This document shows, in pieces, positions 25,912-36,855 of a stretch of 64,000 nt of DNA. Source of the stretch: Irpex lacteus (lineage: Eukaryota > Basidiomycota > Agaricomycetes > Polyporales > Irpicaceae); NCBI GenBank assembly GCA_001986395.2, contig MQVO02000005.1:124001-188000 (forward strand), written 5' to 3'. Position 1 is the stretch's first letter. Each line of letters begins with the position of its first letter. Below the pieces are notes generated by a model. It saw nothing but the letters and a program-made list of their open reading frames with translations. It did no database searches and was not told the DNA's origin. Position numbers and translations under genes: made by a program.

Positions 25912-28623
25912 ATGTCTGCTGCGGTATGGCGTACTCGGAAGACGCGTTTGAACGAGCTACTCGGAGGCGAAGGCGATGAAGATAGTCGCGGCGTGGCTTT
26001 GGATCGCATCCTACATGGCCAAAGTGTGATTGGTAAAACAGGTATTGAACATCTTTTGTTATCGTTAATGTACTGTTAACTGAGCCTACGTCAGCCAAGA
26101 CCACCGAGATTGACAAGCTTAGGTTTGGGGACAAAGACCTCCGAGTCCTGGGCACCTTGGAGTATGGACAATACGGTGTAGTGAGTAATGATCATCCTAA
26201 GTTGCTCATGCTGCTCATGTACATATAGATTGATATTGTCTCCTGCAAACTGGACAACAAAGTTTACGTTCGCAAGTCAGTCGAGAAGAAGTTTGCTATC
26301 AGGACGCACGATGTGAGAGCTATGACGTTTAATCGGGTTCACTTATACCAACCCTTGGTGTACAGCAATGCTCTCCCCAGTTCGAGCGTGATATCCTTCT
26401 TCGTTCTACACTTACCCGGTCGCATTGGGCACCACATTTGCTTTGTGCGTTCCAGACAGAGACGCATCTGAATCTCGTGATGGACTATGCTGAAGGAGGA
26501 ACACTCTGGGACGTCCTTGAATCAAGCCCTCTGGATGGTCGAGTCTCAGAAGACGACCTACTATGGTGGGCTCCTCAAATAGTCAGTGCAATAGACTGGT
26601 GCCATTCGCAAGGTTTTGTACACAGGTATTTGGCTTTTACTAGACTATGTTTTCTTCTCTGATCTCCTAGCAGAGATGTCAAGCCGCATAACTTCGTCTT
26701 GAATGCACAAGGCCATATTCTTCTAATCGATTTTGGCTCAGCTGCACCTCTCTTGCCTCAGAATCCTGATGGTAGTCAAACCGTACCCAAGAAATATTGT
26801 CTCGTGCCGTGCGGGACATGCGACTACATCTCACCCGAAATTCTACAGTCTCACGAGGAGGCTCTCGTAGCACTTGAGATGGCCCACAGTATCGACGACC
26901 CTCCTTCTATCGGCGAGTATGAACCTGGAGGCTATGGACGGGAAACAGATTGGTGGAGTTTCGGTGCAATGCTATACGAGATGGTTTATGGTATCGCTCC
27001 ATTCTTCGCTAAAGACATTCGGCAAACATATCTTAGGATCATGGATCACTACGTAAGTCGGCTTGTCATCTTCGCCCCGTATTGAGCCGAGTGAAACTCT
27101 CGTTATTAGAGGAGCCTCAAGTTCAAGTCGACCGTGACGGTCTCCCCAGATTTGCAAGACCTTATACGACGGTGATTATCTCCTTTATCGCCCTTTGACC
27201 ACGCAGTCTCATTAAACTTTTGCTCAGATTGCTGACAACGGCTGAGCTGCGTCTTGGTCGCCACTCCGTTGACGAAATTCGAGGTCACTCATTCTTTCAA
27301 GACAGCGACTGGGGTGACTTGCATACATGTAAGATGTCTCCCAAGCCTCCATCGTAACCTACTGAATACCTTCAACCGAAAGCAGCGAGGCCGGATTCCT
27401 TGCATCTGCCACAGTTCACCTATTCTACGCCTCTGACCGCGCCTACAGACCCATCTGAACTGCACGATCCCAGCTCCGCTGCTTTCGCTTTCTCTGCGCT
27501 GTTCCAATCTTCCACCTCCTCTCCCCAGTTCTCTCTTCTACAACCGACCCCTTCCCACAAGTCAAACAAGTCCATACTGCGCGAACGTCCCTCTTCGTCC
27601 TTCATCGGCTTTTCTTGGGGCCCGTTATTGGACGCATTCCCCGAAAAACTGAAGGAGAGTCCGGAACCGAAGTTCATGACGACACCGCACGCTACCAAAT
27701 TCTCTACTCCCCTGTCCTCGAAGATCGCAAATGGACAAGATACCCTCCAACGCTATTCCTTCCAAACACCTGTCCGACCAAGCTCCACGACGCCCTTCCA
27801 GACTGTCCCTCGAACCGGTACGATTCGCCGTACAGCACAAAAACGTCCTGTGTCCGATAGAGAGGCGATGAAGCAGCTCGTCAACTGCGTTGGCATGAGT
27901 GCACGAAAGAAGGTGCTCGAGAGTGGTCGCAAACCGCGCATCCTCACCTCCACTGGTCGTTCTCGCTCGTCCACGCTCAAAGGACTTCGCTTCGACCGCT
28001 CGGTGATGGTGTTCAACGGTGAGAGCGGTGGGACGTCGTATCGGATGGACCCTACTACCACTACCGCCTCCGAGTCTGGAGGTGCAGGCTCCTTCTCGCT
28101 CATGTCTGCGTCTGTCATCTCAGGACCTGGAAGTAATACTTTCGATCGAGACAAAGACTACCAAGAGATGCTACCTACAGACTCTGAGTCGAGCATGGAC
28201 TCAGAGCTCATGTACAGTCCCAGCCCGAGTCCGCGTCCAGGTTCGGCTATGTCGATGGCGCCTGTGACGCGAAGCGGTGGGACGCCGACAATAAGCGGGA
28301 ACCTTGGGGCGTATATGCCGAAGACGAGCAGCAGTCTAGACAAGGGCAGGTCTTCCCCGACCAAGCAACTTGCGTCGAGTACACAAGGCCTGCCGTTGTT
28401 GACGGAGAGAATCGCAAAGGTAGCTGCGGAACGGGAGACAAAGCCTAGCAGACGTACGGTTGACAAGCCTCCTAAGGAATCAGCTTCGCGGTCAGTGACT
28501 GTTGATACCACTCGTTCCGTGGATCCTCTGGATGAACTCGAACGAAGACATGCCAGACTCTTGAGGGATATCGCTGGGATTAGTGAGCGGTTGAACGAGG
28601 TCGCTCTTCGCGTTAGCCAGTAG
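25912..28623 (+). CDS. AGC-type protein kinase, DMPK/MRCK-like catalytic domain
   Basis: Eight exons: 25912..26032, 26095..26180, 26229..26312, 26366..26625, 26674..27052, 27110..27171, 27228..27328, 27386..28623 (776 aa). The kinase domain covers about residues 50-360. It has VYVRKS (ATP lysine), VHRDVKPHNFVLN spanning an intron (catalytic Asp about D185), LLIDFGSA (about D203), CGTCDYISPEIL, TDWWSFGAMLYEMVYGIAPF, and RLLTTAELRLGRH before the HSFF element. The glycine loop reads LGTLEYGQYG, so the middle glycine of GxGxxG is missing. The C-terminal half is Ser/Thr/Pro-rich with several SP/TP sites and a final coiled-coil-like segment (DELERRHARLLRDIAGISER). The last acceptor is an AAGCAG tandem, so exon 8 could begin at 27383 or 27386. 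Exact orthology was not resolved. Confidence 0.85.
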
Positions 28624-28832
28624 ACGGATTATGACTCATGTTTCTTCTTTCTTGGTTACATCGCTATTCGCTTTTTTGTTCACTCGGACTATACCATTCT
28701 TCGGTTTACACACACTATCATACCTGCATTTCTGTAGCACTATCACCGGCATTTATTACAGTGCAACGTCGAACCGCACCAGAGTCGAGCGATGTGCGAA
28801 GTCACTTACAACGGGCGATCACACATCGTAAA

Positions 28833-31185
28833 TCACCGTCCGAACTTTTTGAGAGGATCCGCTTTCTTCCTTCCCCGTCCACCGAAACCTCTGCCACCCC
28901 TTCCTCGTCCCCTTCCTCTACCACGACCCCGATCGCCCTTGTTGAAAGGCACGAATCCAACCTCTTGGCTACCAGAGTCAGCTTCGCCTTCTGTCCCTGG
29001 CACAGGTGCTATACGAGGGAGCAGATATTTCGGTACGTGCTTCATGTGCGATTGAACGCGAGTGGGGTGCAGCGGCTTGTCGTGCCTCAAGTACTCCAAA
29101 TCGAGGGGATTATCTTCGAAGTGAGCCTACACATTACCACAGTCAGCTCTTCCTCTCATACGAAGAACGAGAAAGTATAACATACCTTCAACTTATCTGA
29201 GTTCAAAATCTCGTTCTTCAACTCCTTTACCCTCGCCTCCTTCACAGCACTCCTCGTCACAGCCCTCAACGCATCCTCCATCCGATACCTAAACGCCTCC
29301 ACCTGCGCTTTATCAAACACCCACTCCTTCACCCCGCTCCCTCTCGCAGCTTGCTCGCTCTCGATCCTCTTAAACACCTCCTCATCCTTCTTCGTACTCT
29401 CAACACCACCCACGACCTTGTTCTTGCCGTATTCTTCTGAGGGCACGACAAAGGACAACGCCATACCTGTTCGTCCGGCACGCGCTGTACGGCCGACGCG
29501 GTGGGTATACGAACGGGAGGACGAGGGCAGGTCGAAGTTGATGACGCAGGCGACGTCGATGAAGTCTACACCGCGGGAGACACCATATTCTGCGTCTCTA
29601 CTAGCTTTGCGAGATCGTTTTTGCTTTTGAGATTTGGCTGGCGAGGGAGCGGGGCTTGAGGCTCTTCGTTTGCGTTTTGACGAGCTAGGTCCTGCTTCCG
29701 GGTCGGCTTGTTCGGCGTCATCAGTAGATGAGGCATTTCTTTGCGTTGAGATTACTGAGGAAGGAACGTCAGCTTCAATGTTCATATAAATTAAATAACA
29801 AACGCGAGACCACTCACGCTCTTCATCATCCTCTCCTTCCTCGGCTGCTTCCTCGTCCTCGTCCTCGTCCTGCTCTCCTCGTCCAGCGTTCTCGTCCGAG
29901 GCAATGATATAGTCGTAGACACCTTTGTTGAACTCCTGCACGACGTGGTATCTGAATTGACCGTGAGCACCGACCGATGAGTCATTGCGTGCTATGCTGC
30001 ATACCTTGAGTTCAGAGGGAGCTCCGAATTGAGCACACAACTCTTTATTGAGAATTGCTCCAGGAAGAGCTTGAGACGGTAACATCTGTCGACGTCGTTT
30101 ACAAACAATATGCATTTGCCCTTGATGAGCTTAAGCTTCAAGATAACGTATGTGAGGAGGAACTTGTCGACTTCCGAACATCTAAAGAGGTAGATGTCAG
30201 AGCAAGTCGGAGCATGCGGATAATGTGAGAGTGTACCTGACGTGGTATTGTGTCAAGTTGGCGGCCTCATCTTCGTCTTCTTCTAGCTTCAGAATTACCT
30301 GTACAGATATACCTGAGCAGGTGAGGCGCAAACGCGTTGACAGTGTACTCACTGGACTCCGAAGCGCTAGACCTTTCAAAGCCTCAACATCTTCTGTCAT
30401 CGTTGCACTCATCAAGAACGACTGGAACACCTTGGGAAGGTATCCCCCTGAGAATATTTGCCGCACATCTTGGTCGTGGCCATATGAGAGGATCAAGTCT
30501 GCTTCGTCGATGACTAGGGTGTCGAGAGAAGACAGGGACAGTGTCTAGATTATATATTAAGAAGTCTAGTATTTGGCCTCGATTTATAACGTACCTTGGA
30601 CTGAAGAAACGCGAGTGCTTTGGAGGGGGTTGCAACAATGATATCCGGCTTGTCAGCAAGTATGGTCCTAGTGCCCGATATGTTTAGTTATATAGCTCCA
30701 TCAATCGTACATTTGCTATAAAGACTCACCGCTGTAAATGATGTGTAGTGCCGGTGCAGACATTTGCATATGTCACTTCCTTGTCGCAATATGCGAGTAA
30801 GCCGCGTAGATGCGCAGAGACTTGCTCAGACAACTCTCGAGTAGGAACAAGTATAAGTGCACGTGTTCCATCACTGGAAGAGCTCGATGTGGGGGCCTAT
30901 GACTGGATTAGATATCTGCAGCAGTTTCACGACCAAATTACGCACTGCTTTGGCATTCAAGACCTTCTGTACTACTGGTATGCAATACGCCGCAGTCTTT
31001 CCGCTTCCTGTGCGAGCTCGCGCGAGTATATCTTTGTTCTCAAGAGCCAAAGGAATGGCCTTTGTTTGCACGAGAGTGGGCCGGGCGAATCCTAACTCTG
31101 CGAGAGCTCGTAGAAGTCGTGCATCAAGGATATTGGAGAATGAAGCAAATGTGGCCTTCTGGTCGACCAGGCGTGCGTCCGGCAT
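28833..31185 (-). CDS. DBP9: DEAD-box RNA helicase Dbp9 (DDX56-like)
   Basis: Nucleolar ATP-dependent helicase needed for 60S ribosomal subunit assembly. Nine exons: 30946..31185, 30730..30896, 30595..30667, 30353..30544, 30237..30298, 30005..30181, 29818..29951, 29186..29754, 28833..29126 (635 aa). Motifs in order: FARPTLVQ (Q motif), ARTGSGKT (Walker A, about 57-64), LVPTREL (Ia), ATPSKAL (Ib), DEAD (about 173-176), MSAT (III), CILFVND (IV), YGVSRGVDF (V) and [10 protein letters not shown] (VI). An acidic insert ([19 protein letters not shown]) and a basic KRKRRASS segment interrupt domain 2, as in other Dbp9 proteins. The C-terminus is an RG-repeat tail, [17 protein letters not shown], suited to RNA binding. 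The gene is tail to tail with the kinase gene. Confidence 0.95.
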
Positions 31186-32157
31186 CGAGTACGTATTTTC
31201 CTCTATATTCCTCAAGATTAAGTAGCGTTTTGAAGATAGAGGAGATGAATGTCGACTTTAGGTCGTCACAGGCTCAGGAGGACCACGACTGGCCAGAGAT
31301 TTTCGAAGTGCGATCTTTAGATCTACAGATTCGTCCACGTGTTCTCGATCAACATGGTCAGAAGCGCGCGCCGGTGGCGACCCCAAAAGAGCAAGTCGCA
31401 AGTTGCACCAACGAACATTTGAACACGGCCATCGCTACCCCGCAAAGATCAAGATTTGCCATGCAAAACACAGCGTGGGTGCTTCCTGTGCTTCGTTGAT
31501 TTGCTTGGCAAGTTATGGTGTGTGGCGGGGCAGAGAGTGCACCGCCGAGTCGCGGAGTTAGCCGTCTCAGGCTCGCATTCGTTGAACTTGGATGGGCGCG
31601 GTGAATGTCTCTCCCTTTGGGACTTATTTCCAGTAGTGAGCTCTTTTTTCGAGTTAAGTTCCTCGATAGGCTCGTCGCTTACGATTCTCTTTTATAAGTA
31701 TACTCGTTTGCCGTTCAATCCACTGGCATGGCATGATCCTCAGACATTAAGGATCGCAAACAGATTTCATTACGAGAGATACACCACAGGCCCGACGATT
31801 TGAAGTAATGCTTTAGTATGCACGATGTGACGCAACACCATCGGACGTCGTCATTCGCTAGCGGCTCATTCACGCCTAAGAGGCAGTCCAATGCGCCGCG
31901 CGTAGCGTGCTATGGTCCGATCGACGACAGTGTGCTTCGTATGTTGCGACATCGTTCTGCAGCTTCGCATGCTCGGCGCATCACTCGACGGCCAACCGAC
32001 GCCTCCCATTACCAAAGGAAGTATCATGCTCTGAGCAGTATATATACTGTAGGTTCTCTCCGTCAAACCTGCAGCACTCACTTCACCTTCGCTTTTACAT
32101 CTCTTACTCCAGCTTCTTTCAGCTTAACTTCCCTTCACCTACTTTAATCACTTCACG
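31186..32157. other. Intergenic region between DBP9 and secreted copy B
   Basis: 972 bp between two divergent starts. Frames at 31236-31499 and 31456-31803 are open but without recognisable content or coding character, so I leave them out. The TATA palindrome near the right edge is annotated separately. Confidence 0.45.
32036..32049 (+). promoter_or_regulatory. Palindromic TATA element of secreted protein copy B
   Basis: CAGTATATATACTG, identical to the element before copy A, about 122 bp ahead of the start codon and again preceded by GAG. Confidence 0.7.
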
Positions 32158-32748
32158 ATGCGTTTCTCCACTTCCCTCGTCGCTGCCGCCGCTTTCTTCG
32201 GCCTCGCCACCGCCAACCCTGCCCTCGAGGCTCGTCAAGAGGCACTTCGTTTCGGTACAGTCTCAGTGAACCCGACGACTGTCAAGCTCGGTGGTGTAAG
32301 TCCATGTCTTCTTTCGGCTGATTTTTTTGTCGCTGGCCTTGTTCATACTCTCATTGTCATTCCTATTTGTAGCAATTCACCGTGACCTACAACGCTACCC
32401 AAGCCCGCTACGTCCCTCGTACTCTGGACGTTTACATCAACGGCAGGTACCCCAACGGGTTTGTCACCCCCTACTTCCAGCTCGAGCGCACGGACTACCC
32501 GGAGGAGGCTACCAGCAGCTACTACACTTTTAACGCCACCGTACGTGTCTCCGAGTTCGAAGCTATGCGACTTGATACTCATCCATGTTCGAATAATACA
32601 GCTCCCTGTCATCTCTCACGATGACACCGACGGATACGTCGCTGAAGGCTCATACGCCGTCTCAGCTTTCATTGGCTTCGTGACCGATACCGGTGCTATC
32701 TCTCGCGGTGGAGTGGAGACCCCTATCACCATCGACCGTACCCACTAA
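32158..32748 (+). CDS. Small secreted protein, copy B
   Basis: Model: 32158..32295, 32373..32540, 32602..32748 (138+168+147 nt, 150 aa). Signal peptide MRFSTSLVAAAAFFGLATA. The protein aligns end to end with copies A and C: PTTVKLGG, YPNGFVTPYFQLERTDYP, LPVISHDDTDGY and TGAISRGGVETPITID are shared. It carries two sequons (YNATQ, FNATL). Exons 1 and 3 have exactly the same lengths as in copies A and C; exon 2 is two codons longer. It is the most diverged member of the three. No known domain is recognised. Confidence 0.9.
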
Positions 32749-33124
32749 ACGGAGGTCTTTGGGAAGGGGCGACCTATGGTTCGAACCTCTTTTAACATTG
32801 CAGCCTTTTCCGGTGTACTTACCATATGTGACGCTCAGGTGAAACGTCGAACCAATGGAGGAAGCCCGTTTGTAGGAGGGTGTTTTTGAACTTTTCTTAA
32901 GAATATTTACTACTTCGATTAATGCGGCATGCGCCCGTTCCAATACACATCTTACATCATTTTTCACAAACACTCGTGCGAGGACTCCAAGACAATGCGT
33001 GATAAGTACAATTCTCGCCACTGGATCATGAAAGAGCTCGAAGACCGCACCACAATACATTTTTTACTATGCGTGGTACATCAGCTACCAATGCATTCTG
33101 TCCAACTACTTAATGCTGCCTGTG
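32749..33124. other. Convergent 3' region
   Basis: 376 bp between copy B and the first MGQYW-family gene, AT-rich, with no supportable exon. Confidence 0.45.
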
Positions 33125-34220
33125 TCACCAGCGATCGTATCCACACTCCTCATTCCAAATTCTCGTCAGGAGCGTAGTCACTTCCTCACTGATATCTTTC
33201 CATTGGGACTCGGTTCCTTGCATCCTGTCCATAGTCGTGACTTCAAATCGGTCGCCCGCCCACGGACCAGCATGTAAATCACCGCGATATAACAAGTTGG
33301 TCGAGGGGTCCGATGACCAACATATACGCGACAGCAGTGCCTGACCAAGGCTGATAGGTCTGCGGAAGAAAGGCGTCGATTGCTTGGCTTCAACTTCGTC
33401 CTTGATGCCCGCGATGGCATCTGCACGCACGTACTCGCGCTTGGACAGGTTACAAAGGATCCATGGGCTGGAGGATTCGAACTCTGGAGGGATCAGCATA
33501 TTGAGTGCTGCATAGTCGTTGCTCTGAAGATTTCTGTCCCTGAGGAGCCTGTGGACGTCGGGCTGGCTCTTGATAGACCTGTTGAAGCTGAAGACCGCAC
33601 TTGCAAACTCGCTCGACACACCACGTCGCGGATTTTCATTGTCGTGTTTGAGCAATTGCTTGACGTAGCTCTCTAAGCCGTCTGGGTAATTATGATCGTA
33701 GGTATAGTCGCCAAGGCAAATCATACGGTCGCCAGCCCAAGGGGCATATTCGAGCCTTTGTAGCTCGCCGAGTCGAGGGAATCCGATTGAAAGAAGACGT
33801 CCGTCGGCCAGGGAAAAGCACGCAGCGTCCACAAGGTTTTCCACACATTCAAAAATTTCAGCGAGCAATTCGTCAGAGAGATGGAGCAGTCGAGACGTGG
33901 AACTCTTCGATCTGTGAGTCGTGCGAGGGTGTTCACGTCTAAATTGCCACATCAGTCTAAGAGTTGATCGACTTGAGTCGCAAAATGTACTTACTGCAGC
34001 AAGGCCAGCCTGCCGTCCGACCATATTGGTATGGTGAAGCGATGGATGTCTAGGAAATCTGGGTCAAAGAAAAATTCTGCTAGTTTTCCGCCGAAAACAG
34101 CCTGTTCAGAATCTATATTCGCGCTGGAGAATCCAGAAAATAATAGTCAGACTCCTGTGTTGTGACGTCGGACTAGGTATGGTGGCAGCAAACTACGCAC
34201 AGGAGCCAATATTGACCCAT
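33125..34220 (-). CDS. MGQYW-family protein, first of a tandem pair (F-box-like)
   Basis: Model: exons 34201..34220 (20 nt), 33995..34123, 33125..33938 (320 aa). The short first exon encodes MGQYWL and joins in frame to LANIDSEQAVFGGKLAEFFF. This start is supported by the same arrangement in the tandem neighbour. An F-box-like helix pair follows (LLHLSDELLAEIFECVENLVDAACFSL). Next come APWAGDRMICLGDYT and, near the C-terminus, REYVRADAIAGI, LGQALLSRICWSSDPSTN and GPWAGDRFEV. The WAGDR phrase occurs twice, suggesting an internal structural repeat. I recall such MGQYW/GDRIICVGDY proteins as an agaricomycete expansion without known function. Role unknown. Confidence 0.8.
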
Positions 34221-34614
34221 CTTGTATATCGACAGTCCCCAACGGCGAACACGACCGGTTGTAAGAGAGGAACCTCGCGTACGCGTCGTGCTGTCAGGCC
34301 ACTGTAACTAGTACTTACTACTTATGTATGCGTACTACTATGACTCAATGTCAACGCCGGAAGCGCACACGGCGGGACCGAGACGCGTGAACAGCGTACG
34401 CAGTGACTCGTGCCGCACTTAATCCTACTTTTGCATCTAGAAACGAATACAGGTCTTATCCAAATTTACAAACTTCGAATTCTTTGCAGACGAGATTGAG
34501 TGTAAGCTTAAGATTACACCATTGAGGAAGCAACATCGAAGGATACGACAGCTCAGGCTTGCGACACTGTTCGTGTCACAGTGAAGCTATACCCTACGGG
34601 GACTTCATAGTAAA
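34221..34614. other. Spacer between tandem MGQYW-family genes
   Basis: 394 bp between the upstream gene's stop and the downstream gene's start. No exon is seen; it must hold the promoter of the 33125-34220 gene. Confidence 0.45.
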
Positions 34615-35716
34615 TCATTCTTTTCGCCAGGAATCGTCTCCATATTCAGCGTCCCAAATCTTCGGCAGGAGCTCAGCCACCTCCGCACTGATATCTTTCC
34701 ACTCAGTTCCTTGAAGTTTGTCCGTAGTCGTCACTTCAAATCGGTCGCCCGCCCACGGCCCACGATGTAGATCTCCCTCATAGCACATGGAGATAGAACC
34801 GTCCGATGACCAACAGATACGCGACAGCAGTGCCTGGCCAAGGCTAATAGGACCGTAGAGAAAAGGCATCGACTTCTTGACTTCGCCTTCCGTGATGCCG
34901 GCGATGGCATCTGCACGTACGTACTCATGCTTGGACAGGTTACAGAGTACCCATGGGTTGGAGGATTTGTACTCTGGATCGGCCAGTGTACTGAGAGCTG
35001 TAAAATCGCTGGTCTCCATGCGTCCGTCTCGGTACAGATATGAGTACTTGCTGGGTCGGTCTCGGCGACGTTCGAAGCGTTCAAGGATCATTTCCAGAAA
35101 AGCACGGGATTCACCATCTTCCGAGCAACTTGAACCATCCTCATTACCTAGCCATTCGTCGACGTGTTCTTGTAAGCTACTAGGATAATCGTTGTCGTCG
35201 GTGTAGTCTCCGAGACAGACCACGCGATCACCGGCCCACGGAGCGAACTTGAGCTTTTGCAGCTCACCAACTCGGGAGAAGCCAATTGAGAGGAGACGGC
35301 CATCGGCTAAGCAGAAGCAGGCAGCGTCCACGAGGTCGTCCATGTACTCAAGTATCATGGAAATCAACTCGTCGGAAAGGTGAAGCAGTCGAGATGCGGG
35401 GCTCTTCGATTTGTGAGCTGTGCGAGGGTGTTTACGGCTGCGCCATGACATTAGTGTACATCACCTTTCGACGCAAAGAAGACTCACTACAGCAAAGCTA
35501 GCCTATCCTCTGGCCACGTCGGAACGGTGAAATCATTAATGTCTACAAAGGTCGCGTGATAACAGAAAAATTCTCCTAGTTTCCCGCCATTAATGGCCTC
35601 TTCAGAATCTAAATTCGTCCTGAAGGCCACAGAACGACAAACAATCAGTTCTCATGTCGCACCTTAGAAGGGTAGTATAGAAAGTAAGTTACGCACAGGT
35701 ACCAATACTGGCCCAT
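34615..35716 (-). CDS. MGQYW-family protein, second of a tandem pair (F-box-like)
   Basis: Model: exons 35697..35716 (20 nt), 35488..35619, 34615..35437 (324 aa). It is a paralogue of the adjacent gene, with the same three-exon structure and the same 20-nt first exon (MGQYWY, then LTNLDSEEAINGGKLGEFF). Shared blocks are RLLHLSDELISMILEYMDDLVDAACFCLADGRLLSIGF (read in two parts), APWAGDRVVCLGDYT, EYVRADAIAGI, LGQALLSRICWSSDGS and GPWAGDRFEVTT. The central acidic/Ser-rich linker (GNEDGSSCSEDGES) has diverged most. Tandem orientation and matching introns show a local duplication. Function unknown. Confidence 0.8.
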
Positions 35717-36282
35717 TTCGTATTTGGATAGTTGAGTCCTCGGTCGTCACAGTAGAGGTGAACACAGCACACAGAGGCTTAGGAGAACGAGTCAACGTCA
35801 CACCAAGATATGTTTCGGTCGAGAGGAGGATGGGTGCCACACGGTGGCATGTCGTGAACGATCTGCCCTGCAGTGAGCTCCGATCAATATTGTCCTCCGA
35901 TCCACGGCATCATCCGCCGTGGGGCCGCCTGTTGCTTATTCAGAGTACTCTTCTTTGTACTATAGACGGGGTGTGAGGGTAAGTTTGCGATTATACTCAG
36001 CAATGACGCGTAACATGGGGGAATTATAGCACCCCGGAGGGTGACTGAAGGTTATGCAGCACCATCATGATCTGCATTGGCGGCAGCCTGAGGTACGTAT
36101 ACTAAACGATAGTCATGGTGACAGTGAAAGGACTCGTTCGATGTATTTATGTACTTAGCGATATCCACTCTCAAAGTCCTAATTTACATTAAATACCAGT
36201 GTCTTTGTCCGATTGTGGAGTATGTATCGACCTCCCATGCCCCTATTGCAAGAAAGACAAGTAGTTAATCCGACTGAAGACT
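35717..36282. other. Intergenic region
   Basis: 566 bp between the second MGQYW-family gene and the 3' end of secreted copy C. No supportable exon. Confidence 0.45.
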
Positions 36283-36855
36283 TCAATTGCTCAAGTCCAC
36301 AGTGAGGGGAGCCTCCACTCCGCCGCGAGAGATAGCCCCAGTCTCAGTCTTGAAAGTGATCCAAGCAGTGATGCCATAAGCTCCTTCAGCGAGGTATCCG
36401 TCGGTGTCATCATTAGAGATGACGGGAAGCTAGAGTACAAATGAACGTATTAGGCACGGAGAAGACCTGGTCACTCTCTGGAACAGGACGTACGGTGGTC
36501 TCGAAGGAGTAGAAGTGAGCATCCGCAGGATAGTCTGAGCGGAGCAGCTGGTAGTCCGGAGTGACGAACCCGTTAGGGTAGGTACCGTGGAGATACACAT
36601 CCAAGTTGATGGGTTGCCAGCGAGCAAGAGTGGAGTTATATTTGACGGTGAATTTCTGAAGGTTCAACGGAAGCGTGTGAGGATGTAAATATAAAGAGTT
36701 CGAATGGACTTGGATACCTGACCGAGCTTGACGGTCGTGGGCTCGACGTCGACTATGCCAAACCTGACAGCCTCTTGACGAGTCTCGAGGGCAGGGCTAG
36801 CAGAAACGAGGCCGAGGGCAGCCGCGACAGCAATGAAGGGGAGAGAGAATCGCAT
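36283..36855 (-). CDS. Small secreted protein, copy C
   Basis: Model: exons 36718..36855, 36494..36655, 36283..36429 (138+162+147 nt, 148 aa), the same exon lengths as copy A. Signal peptide MRFSLPFIAVAAALGLVSA. About 18 residues differ from copy A, mostly conservative. The exon 2 block from INLDVYLHG to DAHFYSFETT is identical except for one residue. It is inverted relative to copies A and B. No known domain is recognised, and the function is unknown. Confidence 0.9.

Noticed and set aside
31062..31499. Open frames antisense to and upstream of DBP9
   Set aside because: They overlap the DBP9 first exon on the other strand, have no recognisable content and no splice partners.
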